DNA of 64,000 nt, from assembly GCA_034436335.1 (NCBI GenBank), contig DAOTVO010000021.1, positions 1 through 64,000 of the forward strand, written 5' to 3'. This DNA is from UBA877 sp034436335. GTDB lineage: Bacteria > Chloroflexota > Anaerolineae > Anaerolineales > Villigracilaceae. Below, in pieces: positions 40,784-48,773 of the stretch. Under the pieces are notes generated by a model that had not been told where the DNA came from, searched no databases, and saw only the letters and a program-made list of their open reading frames with translations. Every line of letters begins with the position of its first letter. Position 1 is the first letter of the stretch. A program made the translations under genes and the position numbers.

Positions 40784-41103
40784 TGTCGCGTTCCCCCTCC
40801 CAATCTGCTCATCTGGGCGCCCATCCGTCGTTCGAAGACCGCCTGGAATTGTCCCGCCTGCTGGCGGCCGCCACAGTCAACCTAAAATTTGCCCGTCTCC
40901 TGCTCGAAGACCCTGAAACCGCTTTGCAGCAGGGCTACCAAAATGAAGTCTTTTTACTTTCTGAAGAAGAACGCACGCTGATTCTATCTTTACACGCCGA
41001 TTCGCTCTCATCGTTGGCCCAAATTCTTCTTCGTACCCTTGAGCAAACCGGCCCGACGCTCTTGCCTTATCCTGCCCAGACGGAACAATATTGCACACGC
41101 TGA
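40783..41103 (+). CDS. Small helical protein, weakly leader-peptide-like (NHLP/Os1348-like)
   Basis: A 106-residue protein coupled to the DUF5317-like gene (TAATG overlap, GGAAAGG upstream). The core has the pattern of a helix with an 'ARLLLEDPETALQQGY' segment followed by 'LSEEERTLILSLHADSLSSLA'. This resembles the N-terminal leader-type domains of the Nif11/nitrile-hydratase-like and Os1348 families. No Gly-Gly cleavage site or Cys-rich core peptide follows; the C-terminus is LPYPAQTEQYCTR with a single Cys. Function unknown. It may be a partner or sensor in the signalling cluster. Confidence 0.6.
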   Translation: MSRSPSQSAHLGAHPSFEDRLELSRLLAAATVNLKFARLLLEDPETALQQGYQNEVFLLSEEERTLILSLHADSLSSLAQILLRTLEQTGPTLLPYPAQTEQYCTR

Positions 41104-41119
41104 GCGGATAAATCTGGAT

Positions 41120-41182
41120 GACGCGGCGGGAGGGCGGCGCGGTGACGGAGGGGAGTCACCGTGCCCCGCGTCCGCGTTTTTT
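41120..41182 (+). terminator. Large terminator-like hairpin before the HD-GYP gene
   Basis: GACGCGG at 41120-41126 pairs with CCGCGTC at 41166-41172, enclosing an inner CGGTGAC/GTCACCG stem, followed by six T at 41177-41182. It separates the small-protein genes from the HD-GYP gene. Confidence 0.7.
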
Positions 41183-41200
41183 CTTTAAGCGAGAAAATAT

Positions 41201-42700
41201 TTGAGCGCAAAATCTGACTCGAAGCCCAGCCAATACGAACTTGCCCGCCAGCATTGGAGTCTTGTCACCCAACTGGAGGCGCTCTTGCGCGCCTTCCCTC
41301 AAATTTTGTTCTTGCTGGATGAACAGGGCAACATCCTCGACTATCGAACCGGCGACGCATTGCTCTTGTTCATGCCGCCGGAGCAATTTCTGCACAAGAA
41401 CATTCGTGAGGTTTTCCCGCTGCAGGCTGCGGAACAAATTCTGCATATCATTGAAACGGCCAGGAGCGCCGATGCAGTGACCTCCTTTCGCTGTCAACTG
41501 CCTACCCTGGGAGGACTGCGCTGGTTCGACCTGCGTGCGGTTTATACTTCTGACGGCCATCTCGTCCTTGCCGGGCGGGAGATAAGCCAGGAAATCGCTG
41601 CTGCTGAAACGCTTCGCCGGCAATTACAACAAGTCTCAGCCTTGCAAGCCATCGATTTGGCCGCCATCACCAGCCTGGACTTGCAAGTAACCCTCTCGGT
41701 GATCTTGCGGGAAATCGTGGGACAGTTGCAGGTGGACGCCGCAGATATTTTGCTCTTTGAGCCTACTTCCAATCTGCTTGAATTTGCCGCGGGGTTCGGA
41801 TTCCGCAACCCGGAGATTCACTGGCCTGCCATTCGTCTCGGCCAAGGATATGCCGGCGCGGCGGCGCGTGAACGCCGCACCATTGGCTCCCTTGTCCTGG
41901 ATAGCGCTCGTCTGGAGCATCCTCCTGCCGCCGAAATTCGCGATGAGCGTTTCGTCAGTTATTATGCCGTGCCTTTGATGACGAGAGGACAAATCAAAGG
42001 GGTGCTGGAAATATACTCTCGCACCTTCCTCACGCCGACAGATCAATGGCTTGAGTTTCTCAATAGTTTGGCTGCCCGTACATCTCTGGCCATCGAGAGC
42101 GCCAAACTCGTCCAGGATTTGCAAAAAAAGGTTCTCGAACTTAGCCTTTCTTCTGACTTAGCCATCGAATCCTGGCTCCGCGCGCTGGAAATCAGTGGGC
42201 GAGAAGACCGCGAGCATGTTCGCCGTGTTGCCGACCTGACTGTCGAGGTGGCGCGCAAATTACACATGGGGGAGGCTGAAATTGTTGACATACGGCGCGG
42301 CGCGTTGCTGCATGATATTGGCCACTTTGGGATTCCCGAAACCGTTTTACTCAAAGGCGAAGCGCTGACAGATGAGGAATGGGCCATTGTCCGCGAACAT
42401 CCCACAATCGCGTTTCATCTCCTACAGCCGCTGCCTCATCTCGAGGCTGCTTTGAACATTCCCCGCTACCATCATGAGCGATGGAACGGAAGCGGCTACC
42501 CGAAAGGGCTGAAAGGGGAGCAAATTCCTAGGGCAGCGCGCATATTTGCAGTCGTGGATGTATTCGATGCCCTGACATCCTCCCGTCCCTATCGCCCTCC
42601 CTGGCCTCGTCAGGAAGCGCTCGATTACATACGCCGGCAGTCTGGCGTTCTCTTTGACCCACAGGCCGTTCAGGCCTTGCTGGCGGTGTTGGGAAAATAA
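41201..42700 (+). CDS. PAS-GAF-HD-GYP cyclic-di-GMP phosphodiesterase
   Basis: A 499-residue cytosolic signalling enzyme. A PAS domain (about 20-135, LFLLDEQGNILDYRTGDALL) is followed by a GAF domain (about 150-310, TLSVILREIVGQLQVDAADI) and an HD-GYP domain (about 325-499). The metal site HD is in GALLHDIGHFGIPE, the next ligands in HHERWNGSGYPKGL (the GYP signature), and the final part is DVFDALTSSRPYR. It should hydrolyse c-di-GMP. The start is TTG at 41201; no better start or ribosome site is visible. No GGDEF partner is in the window. Confidence 0.88.
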   Translation: MSAKSDSKPSQYELARQHWSLVTQLEALLRAFPQILFLLDEQGNILDYRTGDALLLFMPPEQFLHKNIREVFPLQAAEQILHIIETARSADAVTSFRCQLPTLGGLRWFDLRAVYTSDGHLVLAGREISQEIAAAETLRRQLQQVSALQAIDLAAITSLDLQVTLSVILREIVGQLQVDAADILLFEPTSNLLEFAAGFGFRNPEIHWPAIRLGQGYAGAAARERRTIGSLVLDSARLEHPPAAEIRDERFVSYYAVPLMTRGQIKGVLEIYSRTFLTPTDQWLEFLNSLAARTSLAIESAKLVQDLQKKVLELSLSSDLAIESWLRALEISGREDREHVRRVADLTVEVARKLHMGEAEIVDIRRGALLHDIGHFGIPETVLLKGEALTDEEWAIVREHPTIAFHLLQPLPHLEAALNIPRYHHERWNGSGYPKGLKGEQIPRAARIFAVVDVFDALTSSRPYRPPWPRQEALDYIRRQSGVLFDPQAVQALLAVLGK

Positions 42701-42762
42701 TTTCTTGCAACGAGTGGGGTTCTCATCCCGCCTGTCTGTCAATGAAATGTCTCTACAATACC

Positions 42763-42791
42763 AAAAAGCCCGCTGTGCAGCGAGCTTTTTT
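42763..42791. terminator. Bidirectional terminator between HD-GYP gene and tRNA-Lys
   Basis: AAAAAGC-CC-GCT pairs with AGC-GAGCTTTTTT around GTGC, with A5 on the left and T6 on the right. It ends both converging transcripts. Confidence 0.75.
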
Positions 42792-42793
42792 GA

Positions 42794-42865
42794 TGAGCGA
42801 GGAGAGACTCGAACTCTCAACCAATGGCTTAAAAGGCCACTGCTCTGCCGTTGAGCTACTCGCCC
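42794..42865 (-). tRNA. tRNA-Lys (anticodon TTT)
   Basis: 72 nt on the minus strand. The acceptor GGGCGAG pairs with CTCGCTC, the D-arm is GCTCAACGGCAGAGC, the anticodon loop CTTTTAA (TTT) lies in stem GTGGC/GCCAT, and the T-arm has GTTCGAGTC. The discriminator is A; CCA is not encoded. Confidence 0.95.
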
Positions 42866-42883
42866 ATTCGGACGGGTATTCTA

Positions 42884-43168
42884 TCATGCCCCTTTGGGGG
42901 CGTCAATCAATGCGGCGGCTTTTATCCACTCGCGTACTTCCTCCTTAGTCGGGAAACGGCCGCTGCAGACCACTTTTTCATTAACTACCAGCGTCGGCAG
43001 GACCAGCACGAAGGCATATTTCCCAATCTGACTTGGGTCTGCTAGTTCGGTGATCTCCGTCTCCAGGCCGGGAAACTCCGCCTGGAGTTCGTTTTGGGCG
43101 GCCATCACCATGCGCCGCAGAACATATCGTTCGGGATATTGGATGCTGCAAATTTTGATGTGAAGCAC
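42884..43168 (-). CDS. Thioredoxin-fold protein lacking the CxxC motif
   Basis: A 94-residue protein starting with GTG. The pattern is a beta strand (LHIKICSI), a helix (VLRRMVMAAQNELQAEFPG), a strand (TEITELAD), then VLVLPTLVVNEKVVCSGRFPTKEEVREWI. The cis-Pro in LPTLVVNEKVV and the G-x-F/P-turn match small thioredoxin-like proteins of the MTH895 type. The usual CxxC at the start of helix 1 is replaced by CSIQYPE with a single Cys, so it is unlikely to act as a standard disulfide reductase. It may be a redox-inactive or single-Cys homologue. Confidence 0.65.
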   Translation of the reverse strand: MLHIKICSIQYPERYVLRRMVMAAQNELQAEFPGLETEITELADPSQIGKYAFVLVLPTLVVNEKVVCSGRFPTKEEVREWIKAAALIDAPKGA

Positions 43169-43230
43169 AGCCGTTTTCTCGACTGGAGAGATTGTGCGCT
43201 GATTTTACCCGAAAGTTTCCGGCTTGCGAG

Positions 43231-43998
43231 TCAGGATGTGGTAAACAACAGCGAACAACACGTCAACGCGCCCTCGGCCTTTGCCAGTTCAGAAGCATCT
43301 ACCAGCACGGGATGAAGACCCGCCGCCTCCAGCCGCGCCAGAGTCTTCGGGTAGGCGGGTTGATAGACCAGATGTTCGCCCACGCGCAGGATGTTGGCCG
43401 CGTAGGGTTCGGACGGCTCTACCTCGATGAAGTCCATGCCGGGGAAGGCGGATTTCTCCACCCAGGCCGGATTGATGAGCAGGAGGTTCTCCGCCGCCTG
43501 CGTAACCGCCGATTTGAGATGCAGACAGCCGCTCACCGGCACGCCACTCACCGTGTAACCGAAGGGGGCGAGGAATTCCTGCATCTGTTCAAGGGCGGCC
43601 TGATTGGAGCGCGTCGTCAGCCCGACGAAGATGCGTTTGCCGACCGTCAGCACATCGCCGCCGTCCACCGTCCCCGGCGCGGCGACCCGGTACAGGGTCC
43701 GGTAGGGGGCGAGCGCCTGAGCGATGGACTCGACCTCCGGCTTGCGCGAGTCGGCGCCAGGGCGGGTCAACACGGCACACTCATCCAGCACGATGGCCGT
43801 ATCCTCGACGAAGACCGAATCGGGCAAATCTGGCTCTTCGGGCAGGGAAATGATCTGCACGCCCAGCGAGCGCAGAGTCTGCTCGTAGGCGTGATGCTGG
43901 CGGCGGGCGGTTTCCAGATCAATCGGGACGCGTTCCAGGTGGGTCAATTCGCAATGGACAATGGAACGGCTGACGGCGCGGGTGATGGCGGTAAGCAT
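43231..43998 (-). CDS. Dimethylargininase-like amidinotransferase (DDAH family)
   Basis: Hydrolyses dimethylarginine or arginine-like guanidino substrates to citrulline products. The 255 residues match DDAH. Catalytic residues are visible: acidic residues in DSVFVEDTAIV, the Asp region PGTVDGGDVL, GLTTRSNQ, the His in GCLHLKSAV, and the nucleophile Cys near the C-terminus in EGALTCCSLLF. It is last of a leftward trio after a methyltransferase and AMP nucleosidase. Bacterial DDAH may recycle methylated arginine from protein breakdown; the exact substrate is not fixed by sequence. Confidence 0.9.
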   Translation of the reverse strand: MLTAITRAVSRSIVHCELTHLERVPIDLETARRQHHAYEQTLRSLGVQIISLPEEPDLPDSVFVEDTAIVLDECAVLTRPGADSRKPEVESIAQALAPYRTLYRVAAPGTVDGGDVLTVGKRIFVGLTTRSNQAALEQMQEFLAPFGYTVSGVPVSGCLHLKSAVTQAAENLLLINPAWVEKSAFPGMDFIEVEPSEPYAANILRVGEHLVYQPAYPKTLARLEAAGLHPVLVDASELAKAEGALTCCSLLFTTS

Positions 43999-44006
43999 GG
44001 TTTCTC

Positions 44007-44777
44007 CTAAAATTTCAAATGTTTGACGGTTAACCCGTCGTTGATGATTTCCTTGAGCGAATCGATACCGATGCGCAGATGCAGGTCGGCGAACTCCTGC
44101 GTCACCTTGCGGTCCGATTCGGCGGTCTTGATGCCCTCCGGGATCATCGGCTGGTCGGAGACGAGCAGCAGCGCCCCGGCCGGGATTTTGTTGTGGAAGC
44201 CGGTGATGAAGATAGTGGCGGTTTCCATATCCACCGCCATGGCGCGGATGCGGCGCAAGTAGGCTTTGAACTCCTCGTCATGCTCCCAGACGCGGCGGTT
44301 GGTGGAATAGACCGTCCCCGTCCAGTAGTCGCGCCCATAGTTGCGGATGGTGGTCGAGACGGCTTTTTGCAGGTTGAAGGCCGGCAGGGCGGGCACTTCG
44401 GGCGGAAAATAATCGTTTGACGTGCCTTCGCCGCGGATGGCGGCGATGGGCAAAATCAGGTCGCCGAGGTTGAGCCGCCGCTTCAGTCCGCCGCACTTGC
44501 CGAGGAAAAGAGCCGCTTTAGGGCGAATGGCCGAGAGCAAATCCATGATGGTCGCCGCGTTGGCCGACCCCATGCCGAAGTTTATCATCGTGATGCCCTC
44601 GGCGGTGGCGGTGGGCATTGGCTTTTCCTCGCCCAGAATGGGGACATTGTGCCAGGCGGCAAAGGTGCGCAGATAACTGTCAAAGTTGGTCAGCAGGATG
44701 TACTGACCGAAGGCTTCGAGCGGCGTGCCGGTGTAACGCGGCAGCCAGTTGGTGACGATTTCTTCCTTTGTCCTCAT
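44007..44777 (-). CDS. amn: AMP nucleosidase (short form)
   Basis: Splits AMP to adenine and ribose-5-phosphate. This is the 256-residue catalytic form without the N-terminal regulatory domain of the E. coli enzyme. PNP-fold motifs: INFGMGSANAATIMDLLS, ALFLGKCGGLKRRLNLGDLI (phosphate-site Gly-rich), AMAVDMETATIFITGF (the conserved Glu-Met) and LLVSDQPMIPEG. The start at 44777 (MRTKEEIVTNW) is chosen because GGGAGAAG precedes it and its ATG overlaps the upstream stop (ATGA). The longer frame is out of family. Confidence 0.9.
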   Translation of the reverse strand: MRTKEEIVTNWLPRYTGTPLEAFGQYILLTNFDSYLRTFAAWHNVPILGEEKPMPTATAEGITMINFGMGSANAATIMDLLSAIRPKAALFLGKCGGLKRRLNLGDLILPIAAIRGEGTSNDYFPPEVPALPAFNLQKAVSTTIRNYGRDYWTGTVYSTNRRVWEHDEEFKAYLRRIRAMAVDMETATIFITGFHNKIPAGALLLVSDQPMIPEGIKTAESDRKVTQEFADLHLRIGIDSLKEIINDGLTVKHLKF

Positions 44778-45487
44778 CGCTTCTCCCAAATCTGATACAG
44801 TCCCAGTTTGCCGTTTTCTCCGTCCGAGTAGAACGTCTCGCGGACCTGGAAGCCGGTCGCCGCGGCCAGGGCGTTCAACTCCGCCTCGTCGAAGGCGTGG
44901 ACGTAGCGCAAGCCGCGCCCGCCGCCGCGCCAATCGAGCAGATAGTCGCCAGGGTCCACCTCGGCCTCGCTCAGGCCGATTTCGCGCCAGGGCTGGATTC
45001 GCCCGCGCCACTTTGCGCTGCTCAAAAACTGCCACTCCGAATGGATGAATTGCCCGCCGGGGACGAGCCGGGCGTGGACTTTGTGCAACAGGTCGAGGCG
45101 GAGTTCATGCGAGGGGATGTGGTGCAAGACAGCAAAGGCAGTGATCAGTGACCAGTGTTCAGTGGACAGGTGTTCGAGCCAATCGGGCGCGCTCAAGGTG
45201 GCTTCGATGAAAGCGAAATTCTGCGGCAATTCTCCGGCTTCTTGCAGCAGCGGGCGGCTGAAGTCGAGGCCCAGGTAGCGGCCGCGGTAGCCGCCTCGGG
45301 CCAGCGCCCGCGCCAATTCGCCGTTGCCGCAGCCCAGGTCGAGGATAGATTCGTGCGCGGCAATCCGCTCCAGCAACCGCCTGACCCCCGGCTGGAGGCG
45401 CATCCGCGTGGCCGCGAATTCCCGCCCGAAGGTCTGGTAGAATTGTTTATTCAAAGCAATCAGCCGCGCCGCCGTGGCCTTGTCCAT
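44774..45487 (-). CDS. Class I SAM-dependent methyltransferase
   Basis: A 237-residue Rossmann methyltransferase. Motif I is ILDLGCGNGELARAL near residue 50, with acidic motif II near YLGLDFSRPLL. ITAFAVLHHIPSHELR is motif IV-like. The C-terminal part includes GDYLLDWRGGGRGLRYVHAF, reminiscent of Trm9/ALKBH8-like tRNA uridine methyltransferases, but the resemblance is partial. Elp3, which acts on the same wobble uridine, is the divergent neighbour, so a tRNA role is possible. The start at 45487 (MDKATAARLIAL) is chosen because upstream codons run into repeat sequence. Confidence 0.82.
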   Translation of the reverse strand: MDKATAARLIALNKQFYQTFGREFAATRMRLQPGVRRLLERIAAHESILDLGCGNGELARALARGGYRGRYLGLDFSRPLLQEAGELPQNFAFIEATLSAPDWLEHLSTEHWSLITAFAVLHHIPSHELRLDLLHKVHARLVPGGQFIHSEWQFLSSAKWRGRIQPWREIGLSEAEVDPGDYLLDWRGGGRGLRYVHAFDEAELNALAAATGFQVRETFYSDGENGKLGLYQIWEKR

Positions 45488-45548
45488 AGCCCAATTATAT
45501 CTGGAGAAGCCGGATGATTCGTAATTCGTGATATTGCTAAAACAAATA

Positions 45549-45589
45549 ATCCGTGTAATCTGTGTAATCTGTGGCTGTAATCTGTGGTG
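45549..45589. repeat. Tandem ATCTGTGTA-type repeat at the elp3 start
   Basis: ATCCGTGTA, ATCTGTGTA, ATCTGTGGCTGTA and ATCTGTGGTG follow each other in tandem. On the other strand this reads CACAGATTACACAGATTACACGG, a type of unit seen between genes in many unrelated environmental genomes. The GTG start codons of elp3 (45584 and 45587) lie inside it. Confidence 0.7.
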
Positions 45590-47221
45590 AAAAGAAAACA
45601 TAACTGGCACGAACTACGCTCTCTCTCCCCCGAAAAACTCGCCCAGGCGCGCCTGGCGCTGGAGGACATCCGCCGCGGCAAGCCTGTGGAGGCGGCCCTG
45701 CGCGCCCATCTGTGGCGCGGCGCGCCGCTGCACAAATCGGCCCTGGTGGCGGCTTACCGGCAACTGGTCGGGAGCGGCGAGTGGCCGGCGGATGAGGCCT
45801 TGCTGGCGCGCATCCGCCTCAAGCCGGTGCGGACGCTTTCGGGCGTCACCACCGTCACCGTGCTGACCAAGCCCTATCCCTGCCCCGGCAAATGCATCTT
45901 TTGCCCAGATGACGTGCGCATGCCCAAAAGTTACCTGCCCGATGAACCCGGCGCGGCGCGGGCGGTGGAGAACGACTTCGACCCCTACCGGCAGGTGACC
46001 TCGCGGCTGGAGGCGCTGGCCTCGGTCGGCCACCCGACCGACAAGATCGAACTCCTGATCCTGGGCGGCACCTTCTCGGCCTACCGCCGCGACTACCAGG
46101 CCTGGTTCGTCCTGCGCTGCTTCCAGGCGCTGAACGAATCGCCCGATGAAACCTTCGGCGAAGACCAGTGGCGCGACCTGCCGGCGCTCCTTGAGGCGCT
46201 CGCCCGCGAACAGCAGGTCAACGAAACCGCTCCGCACCGCAACGTCGGCCTGGTGGTCGAGACCCGCCCGGACGAGGTCACGCCCGACGAACTGGCCTGG
46301 CTGCGCACGCTCGGCGTGACCAAAGTCCAGATGGGCGCGCAGAGCCTCGACGACCGCATCTTGGAACTCAACCAGCGCGGCCACACCGTCGCCGACCTGC
46401 ACCGCGCCGTCGCCTTGCTGCGGGCCGGCGGATTCAAAATCGTCCTGCACTGGATGCCCAATCTGCTCGGCGCCACCCCCGAGTCCGACCGCCTCGATTT
46501 CCCGCGCCTGTGGGAGGGCCTCTGCCCGGACGAAATCAAAATCTACCCGACGCAACTACTCGCCAACGCCCCGCTCTACGCCATCTGGCAGCGCGGCGAA
46601 TACCGCCCCTACTCGACCGAGGAACTCATCAGCCTGATTGCAGACGTGAAGCCGACCATCCCGCGCTACTGCCGCGTCAACCGCGTCATCCGCGACATTC
46701 CCTCCACGCACGTCATCGAGGGCAACAAGCGCACCAGCCTGCGGCAGGACGTCCACGCCGAACTGGCGCGGCGTGGGAGGCGCTGCGAGTGCATCCGCTG
46801 CCGTGAAGTGCGCGGCGAGCCGGTCGAGCCGGCCTCCCTGCGCCTGGATGACCTGGTCTATGCCGCCGACGGGGCCGAGGAGCATTTCCTCTCCTTCGTC
46901 ACGCCGGGGGATAAGATTGCCGCCTTCCTGCGTCTCTCGCTGCCCGGCCGCGAGTCGCCCGCGACGGGCTTGCGCGACCTGAGGGGCGCGGCCATCATCC
47001 GCGAGGTGCACGTCTACGGGCAGTCGCTGGAGGTGGGGCGCGAGCAGACGGGCGCGGCCCAGCACGCCGGTCTCGGCACGCGGCTGCTGGCCGAGGCCGA
47101 GCAAGTGGCGCGGGGAAAAGGATACCGCCGCATGGCGGTCATCGCGGCGGTGGGCACACGTCAGTATTATCTTGAACGGGGGTTCGAACGCGGCGAACTC
47201 TATCTTGTGAAAGCCCTCTAA
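45584..47221 (+). CDS. Elp3-like tRNA wobble-uridine modification enzyme (radical SAM/GNAT)
   Basis: A 545-residue enzyme with an N-terminal radical SAM domain and a C-terminal acetyltransferase domain, which forms carboxymethyl-type modifications at U34 of tRNA. The cluster motif is CPGKCIFCPDDVRMPKSY near residue 100, with LLILGGTFSAYRRDYQAWF and VGLVVETRPDEVTP downstream. CECIRCREVRGEP is the family's zinc-binding region. The GNAT part has the CoA loop QHAGLGTRLLAEAE. Possible starts are two adjacent GTG codons; neither has a ribosome site. The converging next gene overlaps its stop by four bases. Confidence 0.93.
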   Translation: MVKRKHNWHELRSLSPEKLAQARLALEDIRRGKPVEAALRAHLWRGAPLHKSALVAAYRQLVGSGEWPADEALLARIRLKPVRTLSGVTTVTVLTKPYPCPGKCIFCPDDVRMPKSYLPDEPGAARAVENDFDPYRQVTSRLEALASVGHPTDKIELLILGGTFSAYRRDYQAWFVLRCFQALNESPDETFGEDQWRDLPALLEALAREQQVNETAPHRNVGLVVETRPDEVTPDELAWLRTLGVTKVQMGAQSLDDRILELNQRGHTVADLHRAVALLRAGGFKIVLHWMPNLLGATPESDRLDFPRLWEGLCPDEIKIYPTQLLANAPLYAIWQRGEYRPYSTEELISLIADVKPTIPRYCRVNRVIRDIPSTHVIEGNKRTSLRQDVHAELARRGRRCECIRCREVRGEPVEPASLRLDDLVYAADGAEEHFLSFVTPGDKIAAFLRLSLPGRESPATGLRDLRGAAIIREVHVYGQSLEVGREQTGAAQHAGLGTRLLAEAEQVARGKGYRRMAVIAAVGTRQYYLERGFERGELYLVKAL

Positions 47222-47904
47222 CCGGCCTTTTTCTCCCACTCGGCGATCGCCTGGCGGATGAGCGCCTTGATTTCGGCGTCCGACACGGCGTCAATGCCCT
47301 CAAAAGTCTGTTCTTCGATTTGGACGATGACCCGCCCCCCAGCGCCGTCCAGCAGACGGATTTCGCGGCCCGCAAAAACGGTGCCGGTCAGTTTTTCCTG
47401 CAGGACATCGTCAATCTGCTCGACAATGCTCTTCAGCACAATTTTGGGCTTTGTCTCGACAGGCTTTGAGACGGCAGGAACGGCCGCGGCAGGCGGAGCC
47501 GGGCGCGGCGGCTGGACCGGCGGCCTGGGCGCGGCCGCCGGAGCGGGCGCGGCGGCTGAGGGGATATCCAGCCACGGGCGCAGATTCATGACCAGGTCGA
47601 GCAGGCGTTTTTTCTGCTCTGCGTTCAGTTGCTCTTTGCCTTCCAATCGTCTGCTGTCCATTTCCAGCCACATTTTCCCCTTCCCGTCACGCCAGGCGCG
47701 CAGGATTTCGGTATCGTCCTCCCGCGCCGGGCCGCGCGGCTTGGCCGGAGTAGACGGCTCTTCTTTCGGCTTCTCTTCGATCTCAGGCGATGTCTCTTGC
47801 ATGATTTTCTTTGCCCGTCCAAACATCGCGCCGATGATGATTCCCCCGCAAAGGCAGACGACGAAAAGAAAAATCAGCGTGGTCAGAGAAAGAGAAATTT
47901 GCAT
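47218..47904 (-). CDS. Membrane-anchored protein of unknown function
   Basis: A 228-residue protein with one N-terminal membrane helix (LTTLIFLFVVCLCGGIIIGAMF). A helical segment follows (LRAWRDGKGKMWLEMDSRRLEGKEQLNAEQKKRLLDLVMNL split by a short turn), then a Pro/Ala linker (about 115-155), and a C-terminal domain (SIVEQIDDVLQEKLTGTVFAG, then VIVQIEEQTFEGIDAVSDAEI). The two ends look like separate small domains joined by a flexible linker. No family is recognised with confidence. It converges on elp3 and lies upstream of nothing coupled. Confidence 0.7.
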   Translation of the reverse strand: MQISLSLTTLIFLFVVCLCGGIIIGAMFGRAKKIMQETSPEIEEKPKEEPSTPAKPRGPAREDDTEILRAWRDGKGKMWLEMDSRRLEGKEQLNAEQKKRLLDLVMNLRPWLDIPSAAAPAPAAAPRPPVQPPRPAPPAAAVPAVSKPVETKPKIVLKSIVEQIDDVLQEKLTGTVFAGREIRLLDGAGGRVIVQIEEQTFEGIDAVSDAEIKALIRQAIAEWEKKAG

Positions 47905-47960
47905 GGTTCACCTTGCAGTTATTTTACCGGATTTCTAGACCTGCGTTCCTTGCGATTACG

Positions 47961-48773
47961 TCAGGCTTGCTCCGGCAGAGGCTGGCAGAGCGGGCAAAAA
48001 TGCGCGCTGCGCTGGCCGACAACGATACGTTCCACCGGCGTCCCGCAGACCGGGCAGGGCTGGCCTTTCCGGCGGTAGACGCGGAAATAGTTCTGAAACC
48101 CGCCGCCGCGATAGACCCAGTCAATGCTCGCGCCGTTGTGCCGGATGCCCTCTTCTAGCACGAGACGGATGGCCTGCCACAGCGCGGCGGCCTCGGTCTC
48201 GCTGACGGTGTTGGAAAGCCGCAGGGGGTGCAGTTTTGCCAGGTGCAGGGCTTCATCGCTGTAAATGTTGCCCAGCCCGGCCAGGAAGGTCTGGTCGAGC
48301 AGGAGAGGCTTGAGTTGCCTGCGCCGGGCGCGCAGGGCGGCAAACAGCCAGGAGGGGGTGAACGCATCCGAGAGCGGCTCCGGCCCCAGGTCCGCGAGAA
48401 CCGAGGCGGGGTTTGCTGCCAGCCAGACGCGCCCAAATTTGCGCGGGTCGTTGAAGACCAGCCGGGCGTCCTGCGAGAGGCTCAAAATCAGCCGGTCGTG
48501 CGAGCCGGGTTCGTAACCGCCCAGTACAACCAGCAGGTCGCCGCTCATGCGCAGATGGATAAGCAGGTGGAGGGGCGAAAGTTGAATGTCAATGTATTTT
48601 GCCCGGCGAGAAATTGCCATGATTTCCTGACCGATGATTTGCCGTTTGAATTGGGCGGGAGATGGCTCGGCCAGCGTGCGCTTCCAGCGCAGGTCGGCCT
48701 GGAGGATGGTGCGGCCCATCAGCGCCGGGCGCAGGGTGCGGACGATGGTCTCGACTTCAGGGAGTTCAGGCAT
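47961..48773 (-). CDS. mutM: Formamidopyrimidine-DNA glycosylase
   Basis: Excises 8-oxoguanine and formamidopyrimidines from DNA. The catalytic N-terminus PELPEVETIVRTL is intact (Pro1 and Glu2 after Met removal). The Lys in LLLDQTFLAGLGNIYSDEAL and the C-terminal zinc finger (CPVCGTPVERI and CPLCQ) are as expected. 270 residues. Its start overlaps the stop of the GT87 gene by eight bases. Confidence 0.97.
   Translation of the reverse strand: MPELPEVETIVRTLRPALMGRTILQADLRWKRTLAEPSPAQFKRQIIGQEIMAISRRAKYIDIQLSPLHLLIHLRMSGDLLVVLGGYEPGSHDRLILSLSQDARLVFNDPRKFGRVWLAANPASVLADLGPEPLSDAFTPSWLFAALRARRRQLKPLLLDQTFLAGLGNIYSDEALHLAKLHPLRLSNTVSETEAAALWQAIRLVLEEGIRHNGASIDWVYRGGGFQNYFRVYRRKGQPCPVCGTPVERIVVGQRSAHFCPLCQPLPEQA

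Noticed and set aside
44778..45035. Arg-rich N-terminal extension of AMP nucleosidase
   Set aside because: It overlaps the methyltransferase gene; the 44777 ATG has a ribosome site and an ATGA overlap.
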